64,000 bases of DNA from an uncultured Clostridia bacterium (GTDB lineage Bacteria > Bacillota > Clostridia > Oscillospirales > Oscillospiraceae): positions 1-64,000 of the forward strand of contig CAMVTO010000006.1 of assembly GCA_947170435.1 (NCBI GenBank), in the 5' to 3' direction. Below are positions 25,466-34,111 of this stretch, one piece after another. A program made the translations under genes and the position numbers. Within the stretch, counting starts at the first letter, position 1; each line of letters begins with the position of its first letter. A model generated the notes under the pieces. That model made no database searches, was not told the origin of the DNA, and worked only from the letters and a program-made list of their open reading frames with translations.

Positions 25466-27004
25466 TTAGGTAAGATTATCAAGACTCGGCTTCTGCACGA
25501 TTTCACTGATGCGTATGCCGAAGTTATCGTCGATGACGACCACGTCGCCGTGTGCGATGCACTTGCCGTTGACGAAGACGTCCACCTGATCGCCCGCCAG
25601 CTTGTCGAGAACGACCAGCGAGCCTTTTGAGAGCGCCAGAATGTCCTGCACCTTCTTGCGTGTGCGTCCGATCTCCACCGCAATCTCCAGCGACACGCCC
25701 ATGATAAGATCGAGGTTTTGCGTTTCCTCGTCCGTCAGCGCTGTGCCGTCAGAGAGCGTCGGCATCGTCGGGGATCTGGTCTGGATCACCTTGGGGTCAG
25801 GCCGCTGCGGTGCCAGCGCCTGTTGCTGTGCCTGAAATGTCTGCTGCTGGAGCGCGGCCATCTGCTGCTGCATCTGCTGCATTTGCATCTGCATCTGCTG
25901 CTGCATTTGCTGCTGCATCTCCATCCACCCGGGCGGCATCGCATAGGGTACCGCAGCGGGCGCTGCGGGAGCGGGAGCCGGAGCAGGCGCGGGGGCTGGC
26001 GTGGGCGCGGGAGCCGCGCCGCCGGCCATGCCGGCCATCATTGCCTCGATCTCCTCCTGCGACATCGTTTTGCCGCCGCCCGACGGAGCAGGTGCCGGTG
26101 TGGGAGCAGGCGCCGCGCCGCCGGCCATGCCGGCCATCATCGCCTCGATCTCCTCCTGCGACATCGTTTTGCCGCCGCCCGACGGAGTGGGTGCCGGTGC
26201 CGGTGCAGGGGCCGCCGCGCCGGCCATCATCGCTTCGATCTGTTCCTGCGACAGTACCCCGCCGCCTCCGGCGGGTTCCGGCGCGGGAGCGGGCGCGGGG
26301 GGCGCGGCTGCCGCCATCATCGCCTCGATTTCTTCCTGCGACATGGGCCGTCCACCGGCGTCTTCCTCGGCGATCTCCGCCTCCAGCACAGCCGAAGAAT
26401 CCTCTCCGTCGCCAAGTCCGAAGCCGGAAACCAGTTCCTTTGCCAGCTCCACGGACATGACGTTCATAAACTCGCTGCTCATGGAGCCTTCAATGCTCAG
26501 TGCAAAGGAAACCACCACGATGGGGCCTTCGCTGACCGGCAGGTGCTCCTCGCGCATCTTGTCGATGTTGGTGCCGTCGAAGGTCACGGGCGTCGAGATG
26601 TTGACGACCCGCCCGAGGAAATCGGAGAGCGCCGTGGACGAGGATCCCATCATCTGGTTCATGACCTCGCAAACCGCGCTGAGCGTCAGGTCGTTGAGTT
26701 CAAATTCCTCATCGGGCGTTTCCATACCCATCAGGATATCCACGATCAGCTTGACGTCGCTCATCTTCAGCAGCATGATGTTGCTGCCGTCAAGGCCTGC
26801 CACATATCGGATCTCCACGCCGATCGCGGGGTTCAGCTCACCAAGTGTGAAGTCTTCCGCGTTGACGATCCGAACCGTCGGCGTTGTGATGTCCACGCGG
26901 TGGTCCAACAGGTTGGATACCGCCGTGGCTGACGACCCCAGGCTGATGTTCATGATCTCTCCGATGGCGTCGATTTCCATCGGGGTAAAGATTTCATTGG
27001 CCAT
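25466..27004 (-). CDS. fliY: Flagellar switch protein FliY with repeat linker
   Basis: Motor switch component of 512 residues. It has a CheC-like phosphatase domain (about 8-195, with IGEIMNISLGSSATAVS and VCEVMNQMMGSSSTALS) and a C-terminal FliN/SpoA domain (about 430-510). The linker holds four copies of MSQEEIEAMM-type motifs (221-230, 251-260, 281-290, 314-323) spaced by Ala/Pro runs, then a Gln/Met-rich stretch (360-400). Typical FliY has one such CheY-binding motif at the N-terminus, which is missing here. The ATG start overlaps the end of fliM by 11 bases. Confidence 0.94.
   Translation of the reverse strand: MANEIFTPMEIDAIGEIMNISLGSSATAVSNLLDHRVDITTPTVRIVNAEDFTLGELNPAIGVEIRYVAGLDGSNIMLLKMSDVKLIVDILMGMETPDEEFELNDLTLSAVCEVMNQMMGSSSTALSDFLGRVVNISTPVTFDGTNIDKMREEHLPVSEGPIVVVSFALSIEGSMSSEFMNVMSVELAKELVSGFGLGDGEDSSAVLEAEIAEEDAGGRPMSQEEIEAMMAAAAPPAPAPAPEPAGGGGVLSQEQIEAMMAGAAAPAPAPAPTPSGGGKTMSQEEIEAMMAGMAGGAAPAPTPAPAPSGGGKTMSQEEIEAMMAGMAGGAAPAPTPAPAPAPAPAPAAPAAVPYAMPPGWMEMQQQMQQQMQMQMQQMQQQMAALQQQTFQAQQQALAPQRPDPKVIQTRSPTMPTLSDGTALTDEETQNLDLIMGVSLEIAVEIGRTRKKVQDILALSKGSLVVLDKLAGDQVDVFVNGKCIAHGDVVVIDDNFGIRISEIVQKPSLDNLT
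26013..26210 (-). repeat. Tandem 99-bp repeat inside fliY
   Basis: Two successive 99-bp units (beginning at 26013 and 26112 on the plus strand) are nearly identical for about 80 bases. They encode a 33-residue unit of Ala/Pro linker plus one MSQEEIEAMMAGMAGG motif. The in-frame period fits expansion by slippage or recombination. Two more divergent copies of the motif lie at 26225-26254 and 26315-26344. Confidence 0.9.
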
Positions 27005-28151
27005 CTTCCTGCATACTCCCTCCCTCATCAAGTCCGGGTCCCGGAACGATTCCCGGAACGTCCTCGGGGCTGAACGCCGTTTCTTCCGTCATTGCGTCCA
27101 TCATCGGCATATCCTCAGACATGCCCCCCGGCATTGTTTTCTCTTCCAGCGCGGCCACAAACTCGGTCTTCAGCTCGCCCTGAACATCCCGGATCTTGAC
27201 GGCCAAGTACTTCTCGTGTGTGCCCATGTACCCGGCGAACCATTCCCGTCCGCCGATCCGCAGCTTGACTACGGAATCCTTCTTCATATTCATGTCGATC
27301 ACATCGCCGACATGCAGGTTGTAGATATCGGCGAGCTGCAGCTTTGTCCGTCCCAGCTCCGCCGTGATCTCCAGTTCACTGGTTTGCAGGTGTGAGTAAA
27401 TCTCCTTCGAGTGATCCTCGCGCTCCTTGCGCATTACCGCGTTGCCCTTGCTGATCTCCGCGAAGATTTTGCTGAGCACCGCGTCCGGCAGGCAGATATC
27501 CAATCGGCCGGAGCTGTTGGAGAACTTGATGTCCAGACTCACCATGATGACCGTCTCTTCAAAGCCGATCAGCTGCACCAGCGTGGGGTTCGCCTCAATG
27601 CGGCCGAAGTCGAATTTCAGCTCGAGGTAGTTCTCCCAGCTGCCGCCCATGATCCCGATGAAGTCTGCCATCAGATTTGTATACAGGCTCAGATCAAGGT
27701 CTGTATAGGTGTAGTCAGAGGGTAAATCCTCTTCTACATCGCCTGCGCCGCCCATCAGACGATCAATCAGGCTGACCATGATGCTCGGCGTCGCCACAAT
27801 GATGACCGGCGTCTCCTCAATGTCACCGTTGATATTCAGATACGCCAGCGTCACGACTTCGCCGTCGATCAGGGCGTTGGAAAACTCATAGTAGCGCTGC
27901 TCGTCCACCGTGTCCACTTCCACCTCGCAGGTGGCGCGGGCCAGTGCGTTGATGCGGGTGTTGAGAACCTTGGCATAGTTCTCGAAAACACCGTTGAGCA
28001 TCTTTAGTCGCTCTTTGGTGTATTTTCGAGGACTTCGGAAGTCGTACTTCTGGTACTTTTTCTCTTCCTTTTGCTGGGACAGATCCTGTCCCCCGCTCAT
28101 TGCTGCGGCCAACAGCGCATCGATTTGACTTTGTGATAATACCTCAGCCAT
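26994..28151 (-). CDS. fliM: Flagellar motor switch protein FliM
   Basis: C-ring protein of 385 residues. The N-terminal CheY-P-binding motif is present (LSQSQIDALL, residues 5-14), followed by the FliM middle domain and a C-terminal SpoA domain. An extra acidic, Met/Pro-rich tail of about 45 residues follows the SpoA domain, which ordinary FliM proteins of about 330-340 residues lack. The tail's coding end overlaps the fliY start by 11 bases. Confidence 0.95.
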   Translation of the reverse strand: MAEVLSQSQIDALLAAAMSGGQDLSQQKEEKKYQKYDFRSPRKYTKERLKMLNGVFENYAKVLNTRINALARATCEVEVDTVDEQRYYEFSNALIDGEVVTLAYLNINGDIEETPVIIVATPSIMVSLIDRLMGGAGDVEEDLPSDYTYTDLDLSLYTNLMADFIGIMGGSWENYLELKFDFGRIEANPTLVQLIGFEETVIMVSLDIKFSNSSGRLDICLPDAVLSKIFAEISKGNAVMRKEREDHSKEIYSHLQTSELEITAELGRTKLQLADIYNLHVGDVIDMNMKKDSVVKLRIGGREWFAGYMGTHEKYLAVKIRDVQGELKTEFVAALEEKTMPGGMSEDMPMMDAMTEETAFSPEDVPGIVPGPGLDEGGSMQEDGQ

Positions 28152-28189
28152 GAATCAGCCTCTCCTGCCGCTTTTGGAGTGAAATAACG

Positions 28190-29035
28190 TTAACCCTCTG
28201 TTGCCGGTGCCGCTGCCTCCGCAGCAGCCTCCGGTGATCCGCCGGTGCGGATGCTGGTGTACTGTTCCAGCGCGTCGCCCAGCTGGTTTTCAATGTCTCT
28301 GCCGGTGATGAGCAGCTCCACGCGGCGATTGTGCGCACGCTGCTCCGCCGTATCGTTCTTGTCTACAGGGCGCCACTGGCCGTAGCCCACGCCGATCAGA
28401 CGTGCCGGATCAATGTCGCACCGCTCCTGAATGTAGATCACCACATTCACCGCGCGGTTCGACGCCAGCCGCCGGTCGCCCTCGGGATCGTTGGGGCGGT
28501 CAGGACGCGCCTGCGCCGTGTGGCCCATGACCCGCAGCTCGTCAATGTACGGCACCGCGGGATTGAGTGCCTCGATCACCGTGTCAAGGATCGCCTGCCC
28601 GTCGGGGCGGAGCACGGCGCTGTCGCCGTCAAAGAACACCGCGTCGGCAAAGGAGACGAACACATAGCCGTCGCCGCGGGTGACCTCGATCGCCTCGGCG
28701 GCGCCGCTGTCCTGCGACATGCTTTGCAGCGCCTCAAACAGCGCCTCCAGCGCGGCTTCGACTTCCTCCGGCGTGATTTCCGGCTCGTTGCCGATGTCCA
28801 TGCCGGAACCGTCGGTGGGGTCCGCAAGGGGGCCTTCATTGCCGCCGTCGATCATGGTGGGCGCCTCGATGGAGTTGGGGTTAAAGCTCTGAACAATGGC
28901 TTTCCACTTGTCCTCGCTGATCGTGGACATGGAGTACAGCAACACGAAGAAACACAGCAACAGCGTCACCATGTCGCCGTAGGTGTCCATCCAGTTCGCG
29001 CCGCCGCCACCGCCGCTCTTTTTCTTAATGGCCAT
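28190..29035 (-). CDS. motB: Flagellar stator protein MotB
   Basis: Stator protein of 281 residues. A single membrane helix near the N-terminus (about 16-38) carries the proton- or sodium-binding aspartate in MDTYGDMVTLL. The C-terminal OmpA-like domain (about 120-250) anchors the stator to peptidoglycan. MotA is encoded 3 bases upstream. No fliL gene lies between motB and fliM, where Clostridia and Bacillus often have it. Confidence 0.94.
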   Translation of the reverse strand: MAIKKKSGGGGGANWMDTYGDMVTLLLCFFVLLYSMSTISEDKWKAIVQSFNPNSIEAPTMIDGGNEGPLADPTDGSGMDIGNEPEITPEEVEAALEALFEALQSMSQDSGAAEAIEVTRGDGYVFVSFADAVFFDGDSAVLRPDGQAILDTVIEALNPAVPYIDELRVMGHTAQARPDRPNDPEGDRRLASNRAVNVVIYIQERCDIDPARLIGVGYGQWRPVDKNDTAEQRAHNRRVELLITGRDIENQLGDALEQYTSIRTGGSPEAAAEAAAPATEG

Positions 29036-29038
29036 GAC

Positions 29039-29839
29039 TTACTCGCCCTTGCCCTTCTTGCCGCCGTCGCGCTGCTTCTGCGAGACGAAGGTCAGCAGGC
29101 GTTCGCGCAGGAACTTAGGGTTTTCGCCCGCCTGAATGCCGGTGATGCCCTCGACGACAATCTGTTTGCAGATAACTTCCTTTTCGTCCTGCGAGCGGAG
29201 ATGCGCCGCCAACGGGCCGAAGATCATATGCGCCAGAATACAGCCGTACATCGTCGTGATCATCGCGACGCCCATATCGTTACCGAGGTTAGAGCTGCCG
29301 TCCGACATGTTCAAGCCCTTACACATGTTGATCAGGCCGCACAGCGTACCAACCATACCGAAAGCCGGCGCGACAGCGGAACCCTTCTCATACATCGCCG
29401 CACCCGCGTCATGGCGCGCCGTCATGTTCTCGATGTCTGTCTCCAGCACCGCGCGGACGCGGTCCGCGTCGCTGCCGTCGACCAGCAGCATGATCGCCGA
29501 CTTCATGAACGGGTCGGTCGTTTCCGCCGCGCTGGCTTCCAGCGACAGCAGGCCGTCCTTTCTCGCCTTGTTGGCGAGTTCGGTGAGCTGGTCAATGTAG
29601 GTCATCGGGTCGAACAGCTTGGTGTTCATGACGATCTTCATGTGGCTGCCGATGGACTTGAGCGTCGAGACCGGAAGGCTCGCCGCCAGAATGGCGACGG
29701 TACATCCGATAACGATCATGGCGCTGGGGCCGTCCACAAAGTTCATGATCTTTCCGGGGTCGATGGCAGGGAAGCCCATCATGCCCAGCAGAATAAAGAC
29801 GAACGAGAGGACGACGCCGATGATATATGTAATGTTCAT
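29039..29839 (-). CDS. motA: Flagellar stator protein MotA
   Basis: Four-helix stator protein of 266 residues. Helices lie near 1-20, 30-50, 150-170 and 180-205. The cytosolic loop holds the charged residues that push on FliG, and the sequence GAAMYEKGSAVAPAFGMVG contains the conserved proline region. It is followed directly by motB and preceded by flbD, as in Clostridia. Confidence 0.95.
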   Translation of the reverse strand: MNITYIIGVVLSFVFILLGMMGFPAIDPGKIMNFVDGPSAMIVIGCTVAILAASLPVSTLKSIGSHMKIVMNTKLFDPMTYIDQLTELANKARKDGLLSLEASAAETTDPFMKSAIMLLVDGSDADRVRAVLETDIENMTARHDAGAAMYEKGSAVAPAFGMVGTLCGLINMCKGLNMSDGSSNLGNDMGVAMITTMYGCILAHMIFGPLAAHLRSQDEKEVICKQIVVEGITGIQAGENPKFLRERLLTFVSQKQRDGGKKGKGE

Positions 29840-29879
29840 ATCTGCTTATCCGCCTGTAGGAACGAGATTTGCCGACAGT

Positions 29880-30098
29880 TTACCGCTTGTCGACGAGCGT
29901 GATCTCGCGGTGGATATCCATGACCTTCGCGGTGTACTCCGCGATCTTCTGGATGATCTCATCGCCGGTCTCTTCGACGAGGTAGTAGTCACGGTTCATC
30001 ATGACAACCTTCGTCTCAGGGATAAACTCAATATGCTGGATCTGATTGTGGTTGACAAGGAAATTCTCCTTGCTCTTGATCTTCGTCAGCTTGATCAT
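29880..30098 (-). CDS. flbD: FlbD-family flagellar protein
   Basis: Small protein of 72 residues of the FlbD family (KENFLVNHNQIQHIE, then KVVMMNRDYYLVEET). In Firmicutes it lies between the hook gene and motA or fliL. Relatives such as SwrD increase motor power in Bacillus. I chose the ATG giving MIKLTKIK, 7 bases after AAAGGA, and not an upstream in-frame extension that reads through the intergenic hairpin. Confidence 0.9.
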   Translation of the reverse strand: MIKLTKIKSKENFLVNHNQIQHIEFIPETKVVMMNRDYYLVEETGDEIIQKIAEYTAKVMDIHREITLVDKR

Positions 30099-30121
30099 GT
30101 CCCTGTCCTTTCCGTGGCTTC

Positions 30122-30151
30122 CTCTCCGGCGGCGCATCAGCCGTCGGAGAG
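30122..30151 (-). other. Hairpin between flgE and flbD
   Basis: A 12-bp stem with one G-T mismatch (30122-30133 with 30140-30151) and a 6-base loop lies between the flgE stop and the flbD ribosome-binding site. No T tract follows, so it is not a clear terminator. It could stabilise the hook mRNA and set hook protein above downstream genes. Confidence 0.6.
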
Positions 30152-30187
30152 GACCGAGTTTCAAGCAATGCTCAAAGCGTCAACGAC

Positions 30188-31441
30188 TCAGCGCTTCATG
30201 TTGACCAGTTCTTCAAGCATGGAGTCCGTTACGGTGATGATACGCGTATTGGCCTGGTAGCCGCGCTGCACAGTGATCATGTTCGTGATCTCCGTGGCAA
30301 GATCGGTGCCCGAGGATTCCAGACCGCCCGTGATGAACTTGGTGTCGCCGGCACTGTCTACGTTGTCGATCTTTTTGAGCGAGGTCACACGCAGCTCGCC
30401 TGCGCCCTTGAGCGCCTGATAGTAACGGCCGTCCACATGGGTCACGCCGTTGGGGTTCGTCACCTTGGCGATGGCAATGTTGCCGACCGTGACCAGCTCA
30501 TCATTGACCAGCATGGTCAGCGCGCCGGACTTCGGGTCAATGCTGTAGGTATCGCCCATCGCACGCTCCAGAGTGACTGCGCCCGCCGAGTCTTCCGTCG
30601 ATCCGCCCTCCTCAACCTCCTGAAGCTCGCTGCGATCAATCACCTGCGCCACTACGCTGTCCGTCTCCGACGGGCGCTGGTTGGTGCTTGTCGCCGGCAC
30701 CGGGAAGTAGACGTTCTTCTGCGCATCGAGCTGCGGCAGGCGGATCGCGGTCAGCATGTTGTAGGCCGAGGTCGCACTCGTCAGCACACTGATGGTTCGC
30801 TCCTGACCGTCTACCTCAATTTTCTTGTCCGTGTAGCGAAGATTGCTCATCTTCGCAAGGGCCGCCTGACCCTTTTCAATGTCTTCCTTTTCCGGCGGGG
30901 TAAGGGAATTGCCATCCTCGCTGATGCCGTTCATTCTGTTGACCGCCGCGATATCAGCGGCGGATGCGTCAATTTCCAAAAAGCCCCAGACAACGTTGCC
31001 GTTGCCGTCCACCAGATAGCCCTCGGGGTCGATGGAGAAGTTACCGAGGCGGGAGAGGCTCAGGCCGCTCAGCGCTGCCTTGTCGTTGACGCCGATGCCG
31101 GCCAGTCCCTGATCAGTGACCTTGTCGCCCAGAAAGAAGAAGCCGTCACCGTCGATCATGGTGTCCAGCTGCAAGCCTGTGGGCGTGTAGTTCTTGGTGC
31201 TCATGTCCAGATCAATCGTGCCGACGTTGGCGCCGAAGCCGATCTGCGCCGGGTTGCGGCCGCCGGAGATCTCCGTGCCGTCCGTACCGTTGATCTGGGT
31301 CGTGTACAGAGCTTCATTAAACGTATAGCGCGTGGTCTTATAGGCAAGCGTGTTCACGTTGGCAACGTTGTTGCCGATGACGTTCAGCGCGCCCATGTGG
31401 GCCTTCAGGCCCGAGATCGCCGCGTACATAGAACCTGTCAT
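30188..31441 (-). CDS. flgE: Flagellar hook protein FlgE
   Basis: Exported hook subunit of 417 residues. The N-terminal rod/hook signature (MGALNVIGNNVANVNTLAYK) and C-terminal TNMITVQRGYQANTRIITVTD are clear. The size is normal for a Firmicutes hook. It lies downstream of flgD and the TIGR02530-type gene. The hook cap and hook-length proteins are encoded just before it. Confidence 0.95.
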   Translation of the reverse strand: MTGSMYAAISGLKAHMGALNVIGNNVANVNTLAYKTTRYTFNEALYTTQINGTDGTEISGGRNPAQIGFGANVGTIDLDMSTKNYTPTGLQLDTMIDGDGFFFLGDKVTDQGLAGIGVNDKAALSGLSLSRLGNFSIDPEGYLVDGNGNVVWGFLEIDASAADIAAVNRMNGISEDGNSLTPPEKEDIEKGQAALAKMSNLRYTDKKIEVDGQERTISVLTSATSAYNMLTAIRLPQLDAQKNVYFPVPATSTNQRPSETDSVVAQVIDRSELQEVEEGGSTEDSAGAVTLERAMGDTYSIDPKSGALTMLVNDELVTVGNIAIAKVTNPNGVTHVDGRYYQALKGAGELRVTSLKKIDNVDSAGDTKFITGGLESSGTDLATEITNMITVQRGYQANTRIITVTDSMLEELVNMKR

Positions 31442-31532
31442 AATGTTTGTCCTTTCCTGTTGTTCTGACGCACCGTCGGGGCAGAGCCAATCGGGCTCGC
31501 TCCCACAGCATCCTGAAAAGGTCCTGCTGTCT

Positions 31533-31916
31533 TTACAGTAGTACGGCGCCGTCGATATTGGTAAAAATGTTTTCCCGCATCTCCTCCTGCGACATGGTGG
31601 TGATCACCCGGCCGTAGGGGATATTGATGATGAACGCCCGCGAATCGTCAAAGGCGAGGATGTTGGTCGCGCCCTTTTCCTGGGCCTTTTCCACTGAATT
31701 CGAGAGCCGCTCCATCAGGTTCGGCGTCAACTCAATGCCGCGCTCCTCCGCGCGCTCAAGCGCGTGCTTGGAGAAGTTGACCGTCTGCTGCCCTTTTTGC
31801 GTGAGCTGCTGGCGGAGCATCGTGCCGAACGTGTTCTGCCCGTCGCCGCCGTTTTTTCCACGGGTCGGCGTCAGGCTTTGCCCCGTTGGTACGGAACTTT
31901 GGATCTTGTCAAGCAC
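31533..31916 (-). CDS. TIGR02530-type flagellar operon protein
   Basis: Protein of about 127 residues matching the 'flagellar operon protein' family found between flgD and flgE in Firmicutes. The signature FSKHALERAEERGIELT lies in the middle, and the C-terminal part is likely beta-rich. I chose the GTG start giving MLDKIQSSV because AAAGGAGG lies 9 bases before it. A longer ATG start overlaps that site. The function is unknown, possibly hook assembly. Confidence 0.85.
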   Translation of the reverse strand: MLDKIQSSVPTGQSLTPTRGKNGGDGQNTFGTMLRQQLTQKGQQTVNFSKHALERAEERGIELTPNLMERLSNSVEKAQEKGATNILAFDDSRAFIINIPYGRVITTMSQEEMRENIFTNIDGAVLL

Positions 31917-31949
31917 CCTGTCCGGCCTCCTTTCCATCGGGTGTGCCGA

Positions 31950-32531
31950 TTATTCCTCAGCAGAAAGCGCCTCCAAAATGATCTGCTCGTCCTGCTCCTC
32001 CTCCGCCTGCTCCGGCTCCGTCGGCTCCACAAAGGTCTCAAAGGGCTTCTCCAGCAGATCAGTGTTCACCGCGCCGGGTTTTTTGAGCTCCGGGAGTCTG
32101 CCGACTGCCATGATGTCGGTGAGAAAATACGGATCTTCGCCGTTGTCGAGGAAGATCACCTGCTTGCCGTCCAGCGTACCTGTGCCGGTCACCGTGCCGA
32201 GAATCTCTTCGACTTCGTTACCGGTGCGCTGGCCGATTGTGACCTCCTTGCCCACCAAAGACGCCGCATAGCTGAGGTTTGTGGAATCGCTGATGAGCGT
32301 GGTGAGATTCGTAATCGCCTGAATGACAGACATCTGCACCATCTGGTTCATCATCTCGGTGGTATCGGCGGTGTCGTCAATGCTCTGGTTCTGAAACTGG
32401 GCTACCATCAGCTTGAGGAAGTCATCCATCACCAGATCGCTGCCTGCCTTTTTATTGGTTGAGTTGGCGGCAACGGGAGCCGTGTCCTGCGTGCCGAGCA
32501 CGCCGGTCAGATCAAACGAAAAATCGCTCAT
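31950..32531 (-). CDS. flgD: Hook capping protein FlgD
   Basis: Hook assembly scaffold of 193 residues. The N-terminal FlgD motif is clear (MDDFLKLMVAQFQNQ), followed by a helical MMNQMVQMSVIQAI region and a shortened beta domain. The acidic C-terminal tail (about 165-193) is extra compared with enteric FlgD. It lies between fliK and the TIGR02530-type gene, the normal Firmicutes order. Confidence 0.93.
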   Translation of the reverse strand: MSDFSFDLTGVLGTQDTAPVAANSTNKKAGSDLVMDDFLKLMVAQFQNQSIDDTADTTEMMNQMVQMSVIQAITNLTTLISDSTNLSYAASLVGKEVTIGQRTGNEVEEILGTVTGTGTLDGKQVIFLDNGEDPYFLTDIMAVGRLPELKKPGAVNTDLLEKPFETFVEPTEPEQAEEEQDEQIILEALSAEE

Positions 32532-32548
32532 GGGGTTTCCTCCTTTCT

Positions 32549-33616
32549 TCAGGTCTGGTCGTCGACGTCCACGAGTCCGAGTCGGAGCTGCTGCATGAAA
32601 TCCTGCGTGCTGCGCTGCTCGTCGCGGCGTCTGTTCTGCTGTTGCTGCTGCCGGTTCTCCTGATCGTTCTGACCGTCGGGGTTCAGGAACTGCTGCTGCG
32701 TCTCCTCATTGCCGCGCACCTGCACCTGTACCTCGCGCTGGCTGCTCGTCGAGAGCATCTGCCGCAGGCCATCCATGCCCTTTTCCAACAGGTTTGCCGC
32801 GCGCTCGGTCGTCGCGTGCAGCACCACGTTCAGCGTGCCGTCATTGCCGCGGGTGATTTCCACCGTCAGCTTGCCAAGGTTCTGCGGCGTCAGCGTGACT
32901 TCGACGCGGTTGGCGTCCGCGCTGTTGATCACCAGCCCCAGTTCATCGCCGAGCTGCTCCACACCGTTCTCCGCCTCCAGCGGGATCGGGCGAGACACCT
33001 CCGCGACCTTGACCACCGGCGCGTCCACGCGCTCAAACAGCGGCGCTTCCTGCATGGTCTGCGCGGTTTCGGCGTTGTCCTCGTCCGTGGTCTCCTCCGA
33101 CGCTTCCACATCCGCGATCCGCGGCGTCTCGATCTCCGTCCGGGTCTCCTGTGTCATCGGCTGGGCATCGGTGCGCACCGTCTGCATCGCGTTCAGTGTC
33201 TGCTCCACAGGCGCTTCGATCTCCTGCGTCAACTCGCCCGCAAGCTCCGGCTCTTCAGCCAGCTCCTGCATCTGCGGCAGCTGCGGCATCTCCGCCGTCT
33301 CAGCCATCTCAGCCGTCTCGTTCTGGATCGCGGCATAGCGCGGATCGGGTACGGCCTGATACATCATTGCTGCGGCAATGGCATACTTTTCGTCCGTCGG
33401 CTTTACCGTCGCATCCTCTGCGGTTTCCGCGCGTTCCGCCGTCTTCTGCTCCGGCTTCTGAGCCTTGGCTTCCGGCTTTTCGCTCTCGGACCGTTTCTGG
33501 TTGACCATGCTGCCGAAGTCGTTTTGCTCCGCATCCTTCGTCGGCTTTGCGTTTGCGGGAGACTGCGCCACGGCGTTGACCAGCATCTGATCTACCATCG
33601 GGTTCTTCACTTCCAT
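32549..33616 (-). CDS. fliK: Flagellar hook-length control protein FliK
   Basis: Secreted molecular ruler of 355 residues. The N-terminal 220 residues are low-complexity and rich in Glu, Ala, Thr and Gln. The C-terminal domain (about 225-315) holds the conserved VEVTLTPQNLGKLTVEI, which contacts FlhB to switch export specificity. A Gln/Arg-rich tail follows. It sits between fliJ and flgD. Confidence 0.93.
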   Translation of the reverse strand: MEVKNPMVDQMLVNAVAQSPANAKPTKDAEQNDFGSMVNQKRSESEKPEAKAQKPEQKTAERAETAEDATVKPTDEKYAIAAAMMYQAVPDPRYAAIQNETAEMAETAEMPQLPQMQELAEEPELAGELTQEIEAPVEQTLNAMQTVRTDAQPMTQETRTEIETPRIADVEASEETTDEDNAETAQTMQEAPLFERVDAPVVKVAEVSRPIPLEAENGVEQLGDELGLVINSADANRVEVTLTPQNLGKLTVEITRGNDGTLNVVLHATTERAANLLEKGMDGLRQMLSTSSQREVQVQVRGNEETQQQFLNPDGQNDQENRQQQQQNRRRDEQRSTQDFMQQLRLGLVDVDDQT

Positions 33617-33651
33617 CTTCTTTCACCTCCTTTCAAGGTTTTGATCTATGA

Positions 33652-34098
33652 TCAGCCGGCCGCCTGCGCCCTGCGGGCCGCCGTCAAATCATCCAGCATT
33701 TTTTCGTCCGCCTTTCGCAGCGCTTCATCATACTCGCCGCGGCGGATCTCCTTGAGCTTTTCGATGGCGCGGGTTTCCTGCCGCGCTTCGATAACCTCCT
33801 GACGCTTGGCCTCAAGCTCGCGCTGTCTTTGCTCCAGCAGCGCCTGCTCGTGCCTGAGCCGCTGCTCCAGCACACGCTGCCCGGCCTCATACTCCAGCGC
33901 CTCAACATTTGTAAAGCCTTCGGCGCGCTTTTCGGCGAATTCTTCATCGTATGATACCAGCCGTTCCTGTGCCTGATCGCGTTTGTACTCCTGCGCCGTC
34001 ACACGGCTCTGCGCCTGATCGAGCTGTACCATCAGATCGTCCAGCGCCCGCTGTTTGAAATCCAGCACCGATTGCAGCTGGAACTGAAATCGCTTCAT
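33652..34098 (-). CDS. fliJ: Flagellar export protein FliJ
   Basis: Coiled-coil protein of 148 residues, nearly all helical with a heptad pattern. The N-terminus MKRFQFQLQSVLDFKQR is the FliJ signature. It links the FliI ATPase to FlhA. It lies between fliI and fliK. Confidence 0.92.
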   Translation of the reverse strand: MKRFQFQLQSVLDFKQRALDDLMVQLDQAQSRVTAQEYKRDQAQERLVSYDEEFAEKRAEGFTNVEALEYEAGQRVLEQRLRHEQALLEQRQRELEAKRQEVIEARQETRAIEKLKEIRRGEYDEALRKADEKMLDDLTAARRAQAAG

Positions 34099-34111
34099 TG
34101 CTCAAACCTCG

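Noticed and set aside
26013-26344. Regularly spaced DNA repeats that could suggest a CRISPR array or other non-coding repeat.
   Set aside because: The units are in frame within fliY, encode a conserved peptide motif and have similar rather than unique spacers.
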